Source: Galaxea fascicularis
Lineage: Eukaryota; Cnidaria; Anthozoa; Scleractinia; Euphylliidae
Length of the DNA: 64,000 bases
Assembly (NCBI GenBank): GCA_948470475.1
Contig: OX419337.1
Span: forward strand, 29,712,872-29,776,871
Direction: 5' to 3'
Below, one piece after another: positions 44,816 through 58,175 of the stretch (positions within the stretch are counted from its first letter, which is position 1; each line of letters opens with the position of its first letter). Under the pieces are notes generated by a model. The model worked only from the letters and a program-made list of their open reading frames with translations, did no database searches and was not told where the DNA came from. The position numbers and the translations under genes were made by a program.

Positions 44816-46817
44816 AAAAGGGGTTTTTGTATCCTACAGTCGCTACCTGATGGTGTATTTTACGTTGTTTAATACCTTCCACTCTTTGATTGGTAAATTT
44901 TTAATATAACCAAGATCACTTGGACAACGCGTAAATGTACCAAGCGTGAAGCCATGTCATGTATATTCTCCACTGTATTCTCTACGATTGGTTTTTCAAA
45001 ATTTCATTCCTTTGTCGTTGCTATCATGGTTTTGAGTTTATTTTGGGGCCTCTTGTTTTGTAAAACGAAGTCTGTTTTGGTGCTTTTCTAAGTCAGACTT
45101 CTGAGATCATTAATAAACGAATTTGAATTTCAATACTTTTTGTGAGAGATATGTAAAATTCATTTCCACATTTTTGTTTTCCTTTCGTTAACAGTAAAAC
45201 CTCAGTCACCTTTTGCTGTTCTTCAATTGAAGTTACAACATTTACACTTTAAAATACTTAAAACAACGAACGAAAGCGAACGAAAGATCTCAGTTAGAAT
45301 AGCTTGTAAACCTAATTCATGATCACAGCGTAGGAATTCATATTTTCCTATTCACGTATCACAGAGAATGTTGAATTAAAATCAAATAAAACCAGAAATT
45401 CGTCAGTAGCTTCCATAATCTTCGCTTTTCTTGTTCTTGTATTTTCCCTTATTACTTTTCTTGGCATTTTTCCACCGTTCCACTCAGGTATTATCATTCG
45501 TGACAAACAATAGACCGAAAAGAAGGCTGCTTGTAATAAAACGAGCCCAACTTTGGCCCCTTTCAAAACTAATGAAAGTTTTGTCAAATTTCATCCAAAC
45601 CGTGACAGCATGAATCCGTAACGCATCTTTGTAAAAAGAGTTACCATCCCTTTAAGTACGTTTGGGAGCATTGTTTAGGTTCCACGTCAACTAAACTTAA
45701 GCATGTGCTGATTGAAAATCTTTTGTTCAAACCATGTGTTTTAAAGTGATCTTCTATATTAACCGTGGGAAATTTTCCACAGCCTTTTGCTGTTTCACGG
45801 TATCCAATCAGAAATCAACCCGCCACCTGTCTGAAGAGAAGCCGCAGGGTATGAAACTCGTTTTGTTTAAATCAAACTGTCTTGCTATGCAGACATAACA
45901 ATGAAAGTTGTAATCTTTTCACATATCGAAACACATAACATCAGTCGAAGAATCACTATTGTGCCCGAGTTACTTTCCAAACACCTCGTCTTTAAGCAGT
46001 TCAGTCCGTATTCTTCGTCAGACCTGAGTTTCCTGCCAATATTTTCAGCAACAAGAAATTTTAGAGAGCAGTTAATCTCCTTAAATTCAAGCCCAAAATG
46101 AATTTCGCAAAAAGGCTAAGCGCGGCTTAGTCAGTTTAAAGAATTGTTTAAATGGCGGTTGTCAAGATAAGTGCAATGGAATACGCTCAAAAAAATGGTT
46201 GAGATTCACATGTGGAAAAGCCAACAATAGGCTATACATTCTTAATGAACAAGGACTTGACAACACCAATAGACATTTATTAAAGCGAACAAAAATACTT
46301 ACAAAAGAACTGCATGCCACTTGCCGTGAAATGTTTTGGCTCAAACTCCATTCTTTAGTCTCTTTAAATCCGTGTCCAAGGACCGAGCTTGAAATAAAGA
46401 AAAAATTCTGATTGGATGTAAGAGAAGTCGTTTTTGTCCACTTTCCATAAATAACAGACAAGAATGAGAAATTGGTTTATAATGCGTAAACGTTCTAACC
46501 TGTAATAGGTCTCTCAAATATTTGCCATCGTTCTTAAGGAAAGTGACGTTTCACTGCATTCTCCAATACGTTTGGGTGAGTAATATTTCCATGTAACTTT
46601 TGCAATATCTTTTCGCGTATTAACCTCACCGTAAGTTAACAATTACCTGTGGCGTAATTTTTTCTGCAAGAAAAAGGAACAATTTCCAACCGATCTAGGG
46701 TATCTTTGTTGCATAGCAATTTTGTTTCTTCCTAATCTGAAGACCGCGATTTAAAGGAATTTCACTTCTTACTGGAAAATATACGGCTCTAATTTCCTCT
46801 TTCTTTGAATTTAACAG
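44816..46817. other. Intergenic upstream of the bHLH gene, no gene seen
   Basis: 2 kb without a convincing coding frame. It presumably contains 5' exon and promoter DNA of the bHLH gene, because that gene's coding exon is preceded by a splice acceptor, but I cannot locate the upstream exon. Confidence 0.4.
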
Positions 46818-47448
46818 GTACAAAATTGGACTTCCCTATACCAGGTCAAAGAAACATATTGTCATGGAGAAAGAAATCGCAATCCAAACACAATGGGATT
46901 TTAGTGGAGGAAACGAGAAATCACTGCAAACAGAAAACTACGAGATGTCGCGAACGGATTCGTTGCCAAGTTGCGAGAAAGATTTCTGTCAGAACGGAAT
47001 TTCCGATGACTCTCCGAAGAAGTCAACAAGAAGTTTTCCTCTTGATCCTCGATTGCGTCGGATTAGGGCGAATAATAGGGAACGCCGGCGGATCCAGGCG
47101 ATCAATGACGCTATGGAAGCGTTGAGGAGAGTGATACCCAACACAAACAACAAGCGAAAATTAACCAAGTTGGAACTGCTAAGGCTTGCTCAGGATTATA
47201 TAAGAGATCTGTCCGATATATTGTGTTCCAACAGATCGGAATTCGTAGAGCAAATTGAGAACGTCAGTTGTAGTTATACTGGTTACAACGGCTTCTTCGC
47301 GGAACCCTTCTACACAAATTAGTACGGTGACTTACTTAAGACCGATCAGAATTGTATGAAGTATCATTTGATCTTAATGGGAATAAATGTAAATACAATC
47401 TTTTAAGGGCTTTCACTAAAAGGCGAAAGTCTTTTGTTTTGAAATAAA
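46818..47448 (+). CDS. Neural-type bHLH transcription factor (Atonal/Neurogenin group), 152 aa
   Basis: The coding sequence runs from ATG 46864 to the stop at 47320-47322 in one exon. A GAATTTAACAG acceptor ends at 46817, so a 5' UTR intron is likely, and AATAAA at 47443-47448 is a good polyadenylation signal. Residues 63-120 form the basic helix-loop-helix domain. The basic region IRANNRERRRIQ keeps the E-box-contacting Glu73 and the Ala-Asn pair of neurogenic group A factors. The second helix begins KLTKLELLRLAQDYI. Such factors dimerise with E proteins and bind CANNTG in the nucleus. The N-terminal 60 residues are acidic and Ser-rich; the C-terminal tail is short and has Tyr/Phe. Total length is small for Atonal or Neurogenin. 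Exact orthology cannot be settled by eye. Confidence 0.88.
47443..47448 (+). promoter_or_regulatory. Polyadenylation signal AATAAA of the bHLH gene
   Basis: Canonical hexamer 121 bases after the stop codon, the first AATAAA seen downstream on this strand close to the gene. Confidence 0.55.
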
Positions 47449-50400
47449 GCAACTCCAAACTTTTTGATTTTCTTTCAGTGTGTTATTAACCGTAAGTGTG
47501 TTAATTATGGGTTTGGATGAGAGGTTTACTCTCGCGCTCACAGACGTTAAATAAACAGTGTTTTGAAGGATGTACCGTCGAAAGCGACAATACTAAACTG
47601 ATATTCCCACACTACAAAAGGTCTGTCACTCCCTCAAATGGAAGTTTTCTGCTTTATTTTAAATGGAAATCTCTTAGAAGGTGGTCAAAGCTGTCAAGAG
47701 CTGACAACCGCTAAGCAACTGATATCAAGCCAATACGAAGAGTTAGATCTCCCAATCTTTTACCCATGCTTTTAGGGTCGGTGTTTTTTACTCCATCTAT
47801 CTTTTTTATGTACGCTTTTGTGCCCTCTCAAGAGAGTTCAGCTTTGAGCTTACTACAATGGAGTTTACAAGCATTTGTTTGCTCGCGCTATATTTCGTTC
47901 CTTTGTGAATAGTTAAGAAGTACAGCACTTGAAAGAAAGAGAGAGATTGAAGTAAACATGTACTTTTTGCTGACTTTCCCGAGCAGTGATACGGAGAAAT
48001 ATCCACACCAATGGGTTTTAATAACAATGTTATTACAGACAATTTGGTATCCATTCCATCGCTCTAACACGTGGAGGCGAGTGATAAGTATCTCAACGAT
48101 ACTTAAATCGACATTAACAATGGGCCGTGATCGCTGATACGTCTCTTTCTCATTGCAAACGAAATTGGTGAAGATTAATTTCTCAATGTGCCTTTCTAGG
48201 GTAACATCAACCTAAGAAAAAAAACCGCGTAATATATGACTCGTTTTTGTCAAAATATGTTCACGTCTATTCAATTGCTCGTTTTCGGGCTTTTGTCTCC
48301 GCTCTTCAAAACATCGCTATCCTGGAGGCAAAAGTAACTACTTTTATCTCACGGCTCTGTTATCTAACCACAATACAGACCGATAATTACTTTACTGCCA
48401 GCTTGTGACCTTAAGTGTGCTTAAAATAGTAGAACTACGCTTTCTTTCTGTTCTTTTCAATTCTGCGGCACGCCTTCGCGGCCCTCAGACCGTCTATTTT
48501 AGCACCAATGTTGTTATTTTTAGACTTATAAGTAAGTTGGTGCTCTCTTGATTTAAATCCCAACACAAAAGTTCCTTGTAATATTGAAATATTGGGATGG
48601 TGAAATAATCTAACAAAATAACTGGAGGGTTTCAATTTGTTAGAGTCGATCAGATCAAAAGTCAGAAAACCTTGAATTGAGTTTTCCACACGTAACAGAG
48701 CGCTTAGAGAGTCGCTGATCTAAATTTGACAGGCGGGTTCCCACTCCACTGAAGAAGGGCAAGGGTCGAAACGTGTGGATCTATCTTGAAACGTTTGGTA
48801 CGTTTTGGTTTTAAACTATCAGAAATAAGAAATATTAATAGTATAAACCGATTTGCTTTAGTTGCAAAAGATGAACTTAGCGTAATAGTTACTCTAAATG
48901 TTTGTTCCGTTAACATCGCTCATTATGTTACTCAGATTAAAAGACGCAAATGACGGGATGTCCCAATAAAAATTGAGGAAAAAAGACACTCTTCACGTTT
49001 GACCTGCTATCAAGACGTTCTGAAGATCACTAGCATCTCTTATACTCTAATCACACTGAAACGATTATAAAATATTTTGTAACTAATCCAAGACACAGAA
49101 CCGAACATACTCTTGTGAAACTAACGAAGCGTTACAAAATATTTTTCCAGCGGCAATTATGTTTGGTCATCAGAGCAGGGACGAATGGCTAACTTTGCTC
49201 TTTCCAAAATGTGTCTTGCCAGAGATAAAGCAATACTTAGATCATTTCAGTACCCCGTATTCCGAGTTATTGATGTTTAGACAAAATCTCTGAAGCTGGG
49301 ATGCCTCTTAAAAACGACTGTTTCTTCAAGTATCCTTGTCGCAATATTTGCCAAAGTTCAGCTTTAATTATATTGAAAAGCCACCAATTGTTCAGGAAGG
49401 TCGAATAGGGAACTTAGCAGGGCCAATCTAAGATGAAAGGTTTAGAGCTGGAGACAAACATAAAAAACGAGTCCCATAGATTTAAAAAAAAGTCACTAAT
49501 AAACAGAGACGACGATAATGACTGGATGGTAATTGACGAACGTTAACCAATTGGGGAGATATCCAATGCCCGTTTTCAGCCTTTCCATTCATTGTCCCCT
49601 CCAATAGAGAGGAAAGGGTCAAGAGCCAGTTTGACTCGATTGGCGTAGCCACGAGGGAAACAGGTGGTAGGGTCATCACTCGCTGTTTTTAGCCAAGCAT
49701 AGGATTGTTCCAGAATGGCGGCTATTTCAACGCAAAACACTGATTCACACATGCACAGACACACAAAATTCTAACCTGAAGACACGAAATTCAGTACAGG
49801 ATATGCTCGACGGGAGATGTTCAGGGAGTTCTTTGAAATGGTCACACTTGACACTTGACGATCTCTCTCACAGTTTGAAATTTTAGAACCTAGTCACTTA
49901 GTAAAGTAGAGTAAATAGCACCACAAAGGAATAATTCTCCAAGGCCTTTACTCTACCACAACAAGTACCTATATAAACAACACCACAGGAAAACCAATCT
50001 GACTGTTTTAGTCTCTAACCGGAAACTTGATGATTGGTCACAGAGATGGCCAGCAGGATAAAGTTATCCCTAGTAGTTCGTTAGTAAAAGTTGGCTAGGA
50101 GTAACAGTTTTCATCAACGTAAGCAATCCTGGAAGCCTTAATCATGTCCAGCCTGTGACAAGTGACGCTTTATACAACTTTGTGTAAACTATGTGACACG
50201 CATGTGATAGGCACACGAGACACATGATGGACATATGCTTTTCTAAAGGGGGAATTTTCAAAAGCAGGCGTGTGCATGCGTTTCCCTTTAAAGATCGTGC
50301 TTATCAAAACAGGTCTCATAACATGTGTACCCTGCTGATCTATCCCTTGCTCTCAGATTTGGACAATCCCCCACAAGAAAGAGCAGATGCTCGGAACTTA

Positions 50401-53400
50401 AAACCAATGTGTGTTTTGGTGTTAAGGCAGCGTGCATGCTGAGCTGTGTAGAGTAACAAAGCTGATGGGGTACCACACCATTTCACTTCTCTTTGGCGTC
50501 CACTAATAAAAGTGAAGATAGCCCTCATTTTGAAAACACTGAAGAGGAAACGGTGGCATTTGAAAGTGCAAGTCATGAGCTTTCCTCCCCAACCATTAAA
50601 ACGATATCAACATTTTTCAAAACGCTACCTCCAAGAGTAATGCTTGGTCACATAAGGGTGTCACATGGTCAGGCAGCTCGCAAAATTGCGTGAGCATAGC
50701 ATGATATGGACGTCATGCGACTCATGGAATTACTCTTTGCGTTCATATATCTCTGGGAAACCTCGACAAAACCTGGGTAAGGTTGAATGTAGTCGAATAA
50801 AATCTCTTCTATGAATCTGCTTCACAAACACTCGAGTCTCTGCACGTAATAGTGTTTGTATCAGGCTAACACGCGCAAGCTTTTCAGTTTATCAAATCAG
50901 GCATGACGGCCGCACCTCTAATCTGCCTCGTGCAAGACGCCAAAACGCATATTTAGAGCGGCCTAAAAATATGTTACGACTTTCCTTTAATAGTCCGTAG
51001 GACAGCATCGGAAGGGGTGCCAAAAGCCCAATGAAGCACTTTTTTGGAGACCTGCTGTGGAACACAAAAAGAACCTCACGTTTGTTTCCATACTTGCGAA
51101 ATTTCAATTGGCGTTAGCTTTCCTTTGGAAGAGAACAATGCGTACCCCGCTGATGCGGGCTTTTGAAAATCACGGCGCGAAGTCATGTAATCTAATTCGC
51201 TTTATTACTTTTGAATTGTTCTCGTTCAGTAGTGCCTGCATAGTACGTTGTTCTTTTGAAAATTGAACTCCACGCCACGCAACTGACATCACATGACAAC
51301 AGCGAGTGTAAGGTGCACGTTGCATTGTTTGCATGTGAAGCTCTTTAAAGTACTAACTCGTGATTACATCTTTTGTTTGGCTCGGGGAACCATCTAGTCG
51401 AAGGCAAAATTCACACCTGCTGGGAAAATCTCTCAAAACTAGTTACTTGCCCCGTGCGAAATACAGTTTCTTGAAAAACTCCATATGCCAAGCCACGCCC
51501 GAGGTATGGAGTTAAAGAAAACACATGGTTTTGAAATGATGCCGAGGGTTTAAACATTGAAAAGTGTAGTGTTGTTTAGGGTGAAAGATCAAAAAGTGAC
51601 CTTGGGGATCCATGTTTTCCGCCCATTAAAGGACGGATCACACTTAAGTGTGATTTCGATGAGATTCTGTACCCTACTCTTTGTTGTTAAAAATGGACCT
51701 AAGATCTTCAATCTTTTCAGCCGCCAGAAGAATTCTGGTCCTGGCATAAATCTTTGACCTTTGTTTTGCTTTGTCTAGGAATTGCTCTTACAGATACTTT
51801 CTTCTCTTAGAGCCGACTGACAGCTGAGTCAAAATAGTTTTCAAGAATTAAAGTGCGACTATCTAAGGTAATGTAAAGAGCTCCTCCAGTCACACTAACA
51901 ATTAAGCGATGCTTAATATAAACAATTGATAGCACTAAAATCATCGTTGTGATTTAGCACGAATACCACCAATAAATGCTACATACCAAAGATTGCGTCT
52001 TTCTACATCTAAGTGGCCTGAGTTTCATGACTAGATCTGTCTACGTATACAGATAAAGCCGTAATGATTGAATTCCGAAGCTCCTTTCTTAGACAACGAT
52101 GATCTCGTAGTCTAGTTTAAATTGTTTTAAACTACTTTTGTTAATTGCTGTGCTCCAAGGCAATCGAAAAAATCTTTCCACTGCTCACTGCTACACCAAG
52201 TAAATTGTTTGTTGTATACTGTATGGTGTTACCAAAGACGAAAACTCACTTGTGGTCCTCTTCTTTTAGTGTTAACGTTTCCTTTATAGTCTGTCAGTAT
52301 GTTGCAAACGACCGCAAAAAAGAAAGTCACTGTTGTGTTTAATTGATTTTAATTTGATAGGTTTTTACTACTGTGCACTAATTTGTCCCGGTGACTAAGA
52401 AGATAATCTACCAGGCTTCAAGAATCGCTTTGTGTTTCCAAAATACTGGAAAATTATTCACTAACGAGGAACGCATTTGCAGCTCCATATTAAGTAAGTT
52501 CATTCCTAGAATGCCGCAGAAATACGGGGTTTGTGACCAACACAGCAACATGCATTGACGAAGATGAGTTTCAGTAGTATTCAAACTATTGGCGAACTGA
52601 ACAGCAGGCCTTTGATCACGAAGACGTTGACAAGAGAAAGACTTTTTTTATATGCATCATTCACTTAGAAAGAGAATCGTCATGATTAAAAAATATTTGC
52701 TCCTTTGAGGTAACGTATTCTCAGTCTCTTTTTAGCTTGTTTTCAGGAAGTGCAGTGATTTTAATTTCTCGTAACTCTTACTCCGCCAAACCTTAGAATT
52801 TTCATCGAAACGATGCTTGAGTCCATGGGAGGAAATTCATACTTCCACGTGCTGTGGGTTATATTTAATTTACCTTTTGACTTACGCTCTATCTACACGT
52901 GTAGAAAAAGGCAGTTGATCGAAAACAAACAGCACCAAACTGAAGCACTGTTTTTAAAACAGTACTGAGACGAACAAACCAAAGAGTACATAACAAATAA
53001 TGTTTGGCATTGAAGGAAAAATGATCAGAATAGTGATCGTCGCTTTCATGGCAAAAAGTTGGAGTGAATGTATCCTTTCTATAGGCAGAGTGAAGGAAAA
53101 ATGGAATTTGACCCCTGTTTTTTCTTTCGAAACGAAATAAATACCAGGAATATTGACCTCACAGATAATTTTCTTTTCAATGGGCACATTGTCTTGAACA
53201 TGCCAAACAGGCAGACGGTATGAGTCGTATGAGTCAAACACTGACCTCTCATGACTTAAAAAAGATGATCACAAATCTCGCCATGAAATAGCTTGAAAAA
53301 GCGCATCATCTATGAATGGGTGTCATCTGTCGTGCATGCTCGACTGTTTATTTTTCCATACCTTTTTTCCTTCTTAGTGACGCACTATGATAAATCAAAA

Positions 53401-53662
53401 GTACAACCTATTGTGTTTTTATAAAATAAACTCACCACCAAAATTCCCTTCGCTGCAAATCGAATGCAACCTATACATCGCATTACCCTGAGTTGCTTGC
53501 TTCAAAAGCACTAGTAAAATTCACGGCCTTCTGGCAAAAGTTGAAGTTGTGCGGCGTAACCTAAGGTCGAGCAAAGCGTAGAATAGCGGGATTCGTTTTA
53601 TTTACATCTTGAATTGTGTTTGGCACGACTATAACTCGATTAATTAATACTTTTGGCATTAC
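47449..53662. other. Intergenic, no gene seen
   Basis: 6.2 kb of AT-rich DNA. Open frames are short, overlap on opposite strands, and lack domains or splice signals. A GAAGGGCAAGGGTCGAAACG stretch near 48750 vaguely resembles the CGAAACGT motif of the 21.5 kb repeat family but could not be placed. Confidence 0.4.
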
Positions 53663-53668
53663 TGAGTC

Positions 53669-53921
53669 CAGGGCTTGAAATAACTATTGGGCAGGCGCCG
53701 GACACATTGTCCGGTCAAACGTGATTTTGCTCGGACATAGGCATTTTTGGCCGGACAAATTTAATCCATCTTAACTAGTTGCAATGGAGGCTCCATTTTG
53801 CAAGTTACATGAAAGCCCAAATGACCGGACAACATGTCCTGTCATCCACGGATTTGCTCGGACAATGCTCGATTCTGACCGGACATCAGTGTCCGTTGAC
53901 CGGCCGTTATTTCAAGCCCTG
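53669..53921. mobile_element. 253-bp MITE with CCGGACA sub-repeats and a 6-bp TSD
   Basis: The 16-bp terminal inverted repeats are perfect: CAGGGCTTGAAATAAC and its complement. TGAGTC at 53663-53668 and 53922-53927 forms the flanking duplication. The interior has at least five CCGGACA/TCGGACA motifs, several arranged as CCGGACAnnnTGTCC palindromes. CAGGG termini resemble hAT elements, although those usually make 8-bp duplications. No coding capacity. Confidence 0.85.
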
Positions 53922-56796
53922 TGAGTCGTTTCTCTCCTTAACCTCAACACTTGGTTATTGTAGTTCCTAGTTTGGCGACTCTAAAAAAGATCTCATGTGC
54001 AAGCTTAGCCTAGTAATTGTACATAGATGTTTGGTTGTTTTTCAAATTATCCTCAAGTGAATATGCGTCTTCGTCTAAACTTTAAGCTAAGCTCTCTTTG
54101 ACTTTAAAATAACACACATACGTACAGTAAACCTCTGCCTCCTATCAATTTTGCGGTTTTACTGAAGAATTCTGTTTTACCCTGATTCAGGTAGGTGGCT
54201 AACACAACAATTGTGAGACGTTATCGGTCAAGATCAAAGACTCGTCAAGAAATTAAAGGCAACAATTCATCTATCGCATCTCTCAATGCTTCTCGGGTTA
54301 GAAAGTTACCGCTTCTTCTCATGACAGATGGAAAAGAATAAAATTCCATTCCACTAAAATTCCATTAACATTCTACAATTTTTCTGTCAATTTAAAGCAT
54401 GCAAAACGTAAGAACTCGTCAAACTTTCCCTGAGTATGAAAATCAACTCAAATCTTCCTTAACGAAGTTCTACATCAGGAGATACACTCTCGACCATTCC
54501 AGACCACAGAAAAATGTTTCGCTTTCAAGCCTTATATCTGCTAAAAGTGTTCTTGGACATATTGGTTCCTGTCCTCTAACTCCACGTGTTTTCTGAGCTC
54601 AAGGATTAAACAACCAAACCGACACATGCCACACTTTGCCAGTGAAATAATTTCACCAATCACGAGATTAAGAGAAGAAATGTATGATAAATACCACTTC
54701 AGATGAAGTGCAGTAAGAAGCAATGCACCAAATCTCTCATAGGAGTATTCACATTTAAAATATTTCTTCTGCACAGTCCAAAGCAAGTCCCACCATGAAC
54801 ATGCGGCATAAGCCACAGCAGAAAAAAATATTTCACCATTCATCTAAGTGGCCTCGAATTCTAGATGAATTTTGTACAGAATAATAAACAGTAACACTCA
54901 AAATTAACAGTAAATCAGAGGTTGTATTTCAATAATAATCCAATACAATTCCACCCGGCCTAACTAATTGACAGTACTCTGTACAGAACACCGGCTCAGT
55001 AGCTTGTAAAGAAAACAACATGTAAGCGTTAACATACAATGTCATCACTGCCATGCTAATCACGAGCATATTGATTCTTTGAGTAGAACAAATTTCATGT
55101 AGAAAGTCCCTTCAAGGGAAGAAAACGTCTCGTTAAAGTAACAACGCCAAGTCCAAATTCGATAAATCCATTGATTTACTGCAGCTGGTCACTCATTTCG
55201 AACTCTTCTATCTACATAGAAACGGAAACGTACATGTTTAAACTTGTTCATGATAACTTTGTTAGCGGTTTTGACAATGATCAATCAAATTGGACTGTGT
55301 ATTTTGCATCTTGCTTGTACATCTTAACTTCTCACAAACTAAGAGGAACAGTTTGGAAGAAATCAAATGGAAGAAATCAAATGAACAATAGAATTGGTTG
55401 CTAGGGTGATTTTGGCAAGAATTACAATTCACATATCGCACATATACCGAAGGAAAGGCGATGTAATAGAGCAAGCCTTTGTAATGACACCTTGAACCCC
55501 AGAAAGTTATGCCTGGTTGGCCGAAATAAGACAAAACACTGTTATGTGACCTGCAATCTAGTCCATAAGAACCTCACTGATGTCTTGAACTGGGTTGCTT
55601 TTGTGTTAACCACACCTTCTCATATTCCTTAAGAGTTAAAGTATCGTTGTTTTCCATGCAATTATGCCCCGATGTCTAGCTTATTCACTTGGAAAGAAGG
55701 CTTGGTTGCACGCATTGTTTTGAAAGCCAGTTCTCTACAAAAGGCAATCACTGACCTTAATTACCGCCCGACTGTGGATTAAGGCTTGTCTCTCTCAACC
55801 TTTGTTGCAAGATTGGAATCAATTCATTTCGAGAACACGCTGTTCATTAGAAAAATCCGACGTTAAATCGTCTAAACCCTTTCCAAGCCATTACCATACA
55901 GTAAACCGTGCTGTGTTTCATCTGAGGACGTAGCTCATAACATCTGTCCAGCACTTCCATTTGATTGGCTGATGTGTCCTTAATCCTCTTTATGGCCAAA
56001 CTCTTGTTTTTATTTCGCTTCATTAGTTGCTTCGAAACATCAGCCAAGAAGTTGTAATTGCCGTGTCGTTTGAATTAATCCGTTGCTAAAATGCACCCAA
56101 ACCAGACGAGGTGGCGAAGTTAGTTTTCGCCTTTATTCGCAGTTTGTTTCAAGAAATTTACGAGCCGAAAATTCATCAGGGAAGTGGTAAATAAAGCATG
56201 ATGAATTTCATAAAACTCCGGCTAAGAGACCTTTCTTGGGGGGAAATAAAAGCAAACTTAACGCTACAAAGCAAAGTTAACAAGGCGGAACATTGCAGCT
56301 GTGCTGAGCGATTAAAATCGATAACTATACGCTATTGTCTACCAAGACAACTGCGGAGGACAAAAGGTTTTCATCTATTGAATGCTGACGTATCAAACAG
56401 TCAGAGGATTTTGCCAATCAAGAAGTAATTGGACAGCTCAGTTGAGAGCATAGTTGTTTTCCTTAAGAAAACGACAGCGGCGACTCATACAACTGCACGT
56501 AATAGCTGTTGAAGTTGTTCCAGCTACAAAGTACGAAGAAGTTAGCTTTTCCAAATTGAGAAATGTCCACTTTTCGGATATTCCTCAGTGTAACAATTTG
56601 CTCTGACTAGGCGTCACGTTACACAGTGACTGCAAGTTAAGCACACATGTTAAACGTAAGTTAACGAAAGCGAATAAATGTCTACATATTTTAAGAACGT
56701 TGCGGAAAGGACATTACAACCAGGAAGAAAAACACCACCTCTTAGGTCCTTGGTACTTCCTAACATTGCGCATAATCCATCGAATATCTTCGTTCG

Positions 56797-56913
56797 CACG
56801 CGATTGGTCTAAACGCATCACGTGACTGAACATGTCTCAATTTAAACCGGGGAATATCCGGTGATATTCCCCAAATGCGTGTTGTAAAAATATTTAAAGG
56901 ATAAAAAAGGCAA
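56797..56913 (+). repeat. Dispersed repeat, copy 2 (partner of 14466)
   Basis: Contains CATCACGTGACTGAACATG, AAACCGGGGAATATCC and GATATTCCCCAAATGCG in the same order as 14466-14577, with a small insertion between the last two. Confidence 0.6.
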
Positions 56914-57084
56914 TATCCTCTATAACATATTTTTTTTCTTTTGAAGGACACCTCCAGACCCCCGAAAACGCTCGTGCATGCCTTTGGCACTCACAAGGGT
57001 GCCCCCTGACCGCCCTTTCAAAAAAAAAAAAAAATCCTGAAACGGCCCTGTCAAATCACCACGAAACGTGGTGATCATGGCAAA

Positions 57085-58175
57085 AACTTGGCGTCGACAA
57101 AATCTGGATCGGACCTGACCGTATAGGATTATGGATCGAATCGTGGATCGAATCGCGGATGGGATCGGATCGCGAATCATATCAAGAATAATAATAATAG
57201 ACAAATAAAGTTGAGGGACCACATTCACCCAAGATGCATTAATGCCGGGGTATAAATTCTGTAAAAAAAAAAAACCCTGCCATGTTATGTGAGATCTAGC
57301 TAATCAGATTGCAGGGTTCAAGAAAAGGACCTCTTCAAAACAAAAACAACGACAACGACAACAACAACAACAACAACAAAACACTTGTAAAGCCTATCGG
57401 GTGAATGTGGGACTTTAAAACCTAATTAAAAATGAATCGAGCTTGAATCAAATTCAAAACGTCAGTAAACTCTGAAAGAAAGCACTCGGCGCTTGAACAA
57501 TAGTTTTGATGGCGTAGGATGGGAAACTGCTGGGTGAATTCCATTAAAGTTAACACTGTGAACAGAACATTTTATATTTTATTTTGGGTTTGGCATCCTT
57601 TTAAGTGATCTGCAATAAATGTTAATATCAATGGTAACCCACCATAAAAAAAGTCATTATGGTAACAATATCAAAGAAGAACGTTTGAATCAAAATACAC
57701 TAAAAACTTGGTAATAACGACTGCAATTTCTGTTTTCTAAGATAAGTCTATACTTTTAATAGATATGAGTTTGGAATATTATGTTAAAATCTGAACTATG
57801 ATCTAATTGGATAAAAAGAAACAAACTATTTTTAATTTCAAGAAGTCTAGGAAGTTAACACACGGTAGAAATACAGCTTGCACCTTCACCATTCACTTGA
57901 AACTCAAACAAGAGAGCCTGCCCATAGCGCTATACAGAATTAACACTTGAATGATTTCAGTTAACCTGCTTCCCATTCTTGTTTTTGAATTTGTTTATGC
58001 TGCTTTAGAAAACCTATCATTTCAAAGCACTTGGACACGAATGTCTCATTTCAAGCTTGATTCATTTTAGTTTTTTCACTTTTATTTTGTTATTATTATT
58101 ATTATTTCTTGATCCGATCCGTGATCCGATCCGATCCGATCCGGTCCAATCCAGATTTTGTCAGCGCCGGGAAAA
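57085..58175. mobile_element. ~1.1 kb element with GATCCGATCC subterminal repeats
   Basis: The left end has GACAAAATCTGGATCGGACC, then an array of GGATCGAATCG-like units and an (AAT)n run. The complemented right end has GACAAAATCTGGATTGGACC, then tandem GGATC units and again (AAT)n. About 900 bp of AT-rich non-coding DNA lies between. This matches a non-autonomous DNA transposon with subterminal repeats, probably transposase-binding sites (inference). A (CAA)n tract at 57341-57382 lies inside. Confidence 0.65.
57341..57382. repeat. (CAA)n / (CGACAA)n microsatellite
   Basis: Tandem CAA units with interspersed CGACAA, inside the element at 57085-58175. Confidence 0.9.

Noticed and set aside
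48435..48689. 84-codon minus-strand frame ending in a basic stretch
   Set aside because: It vaguely resembles the end of a retroelement protein, but I could not match any conserved block, so it is not annotated.
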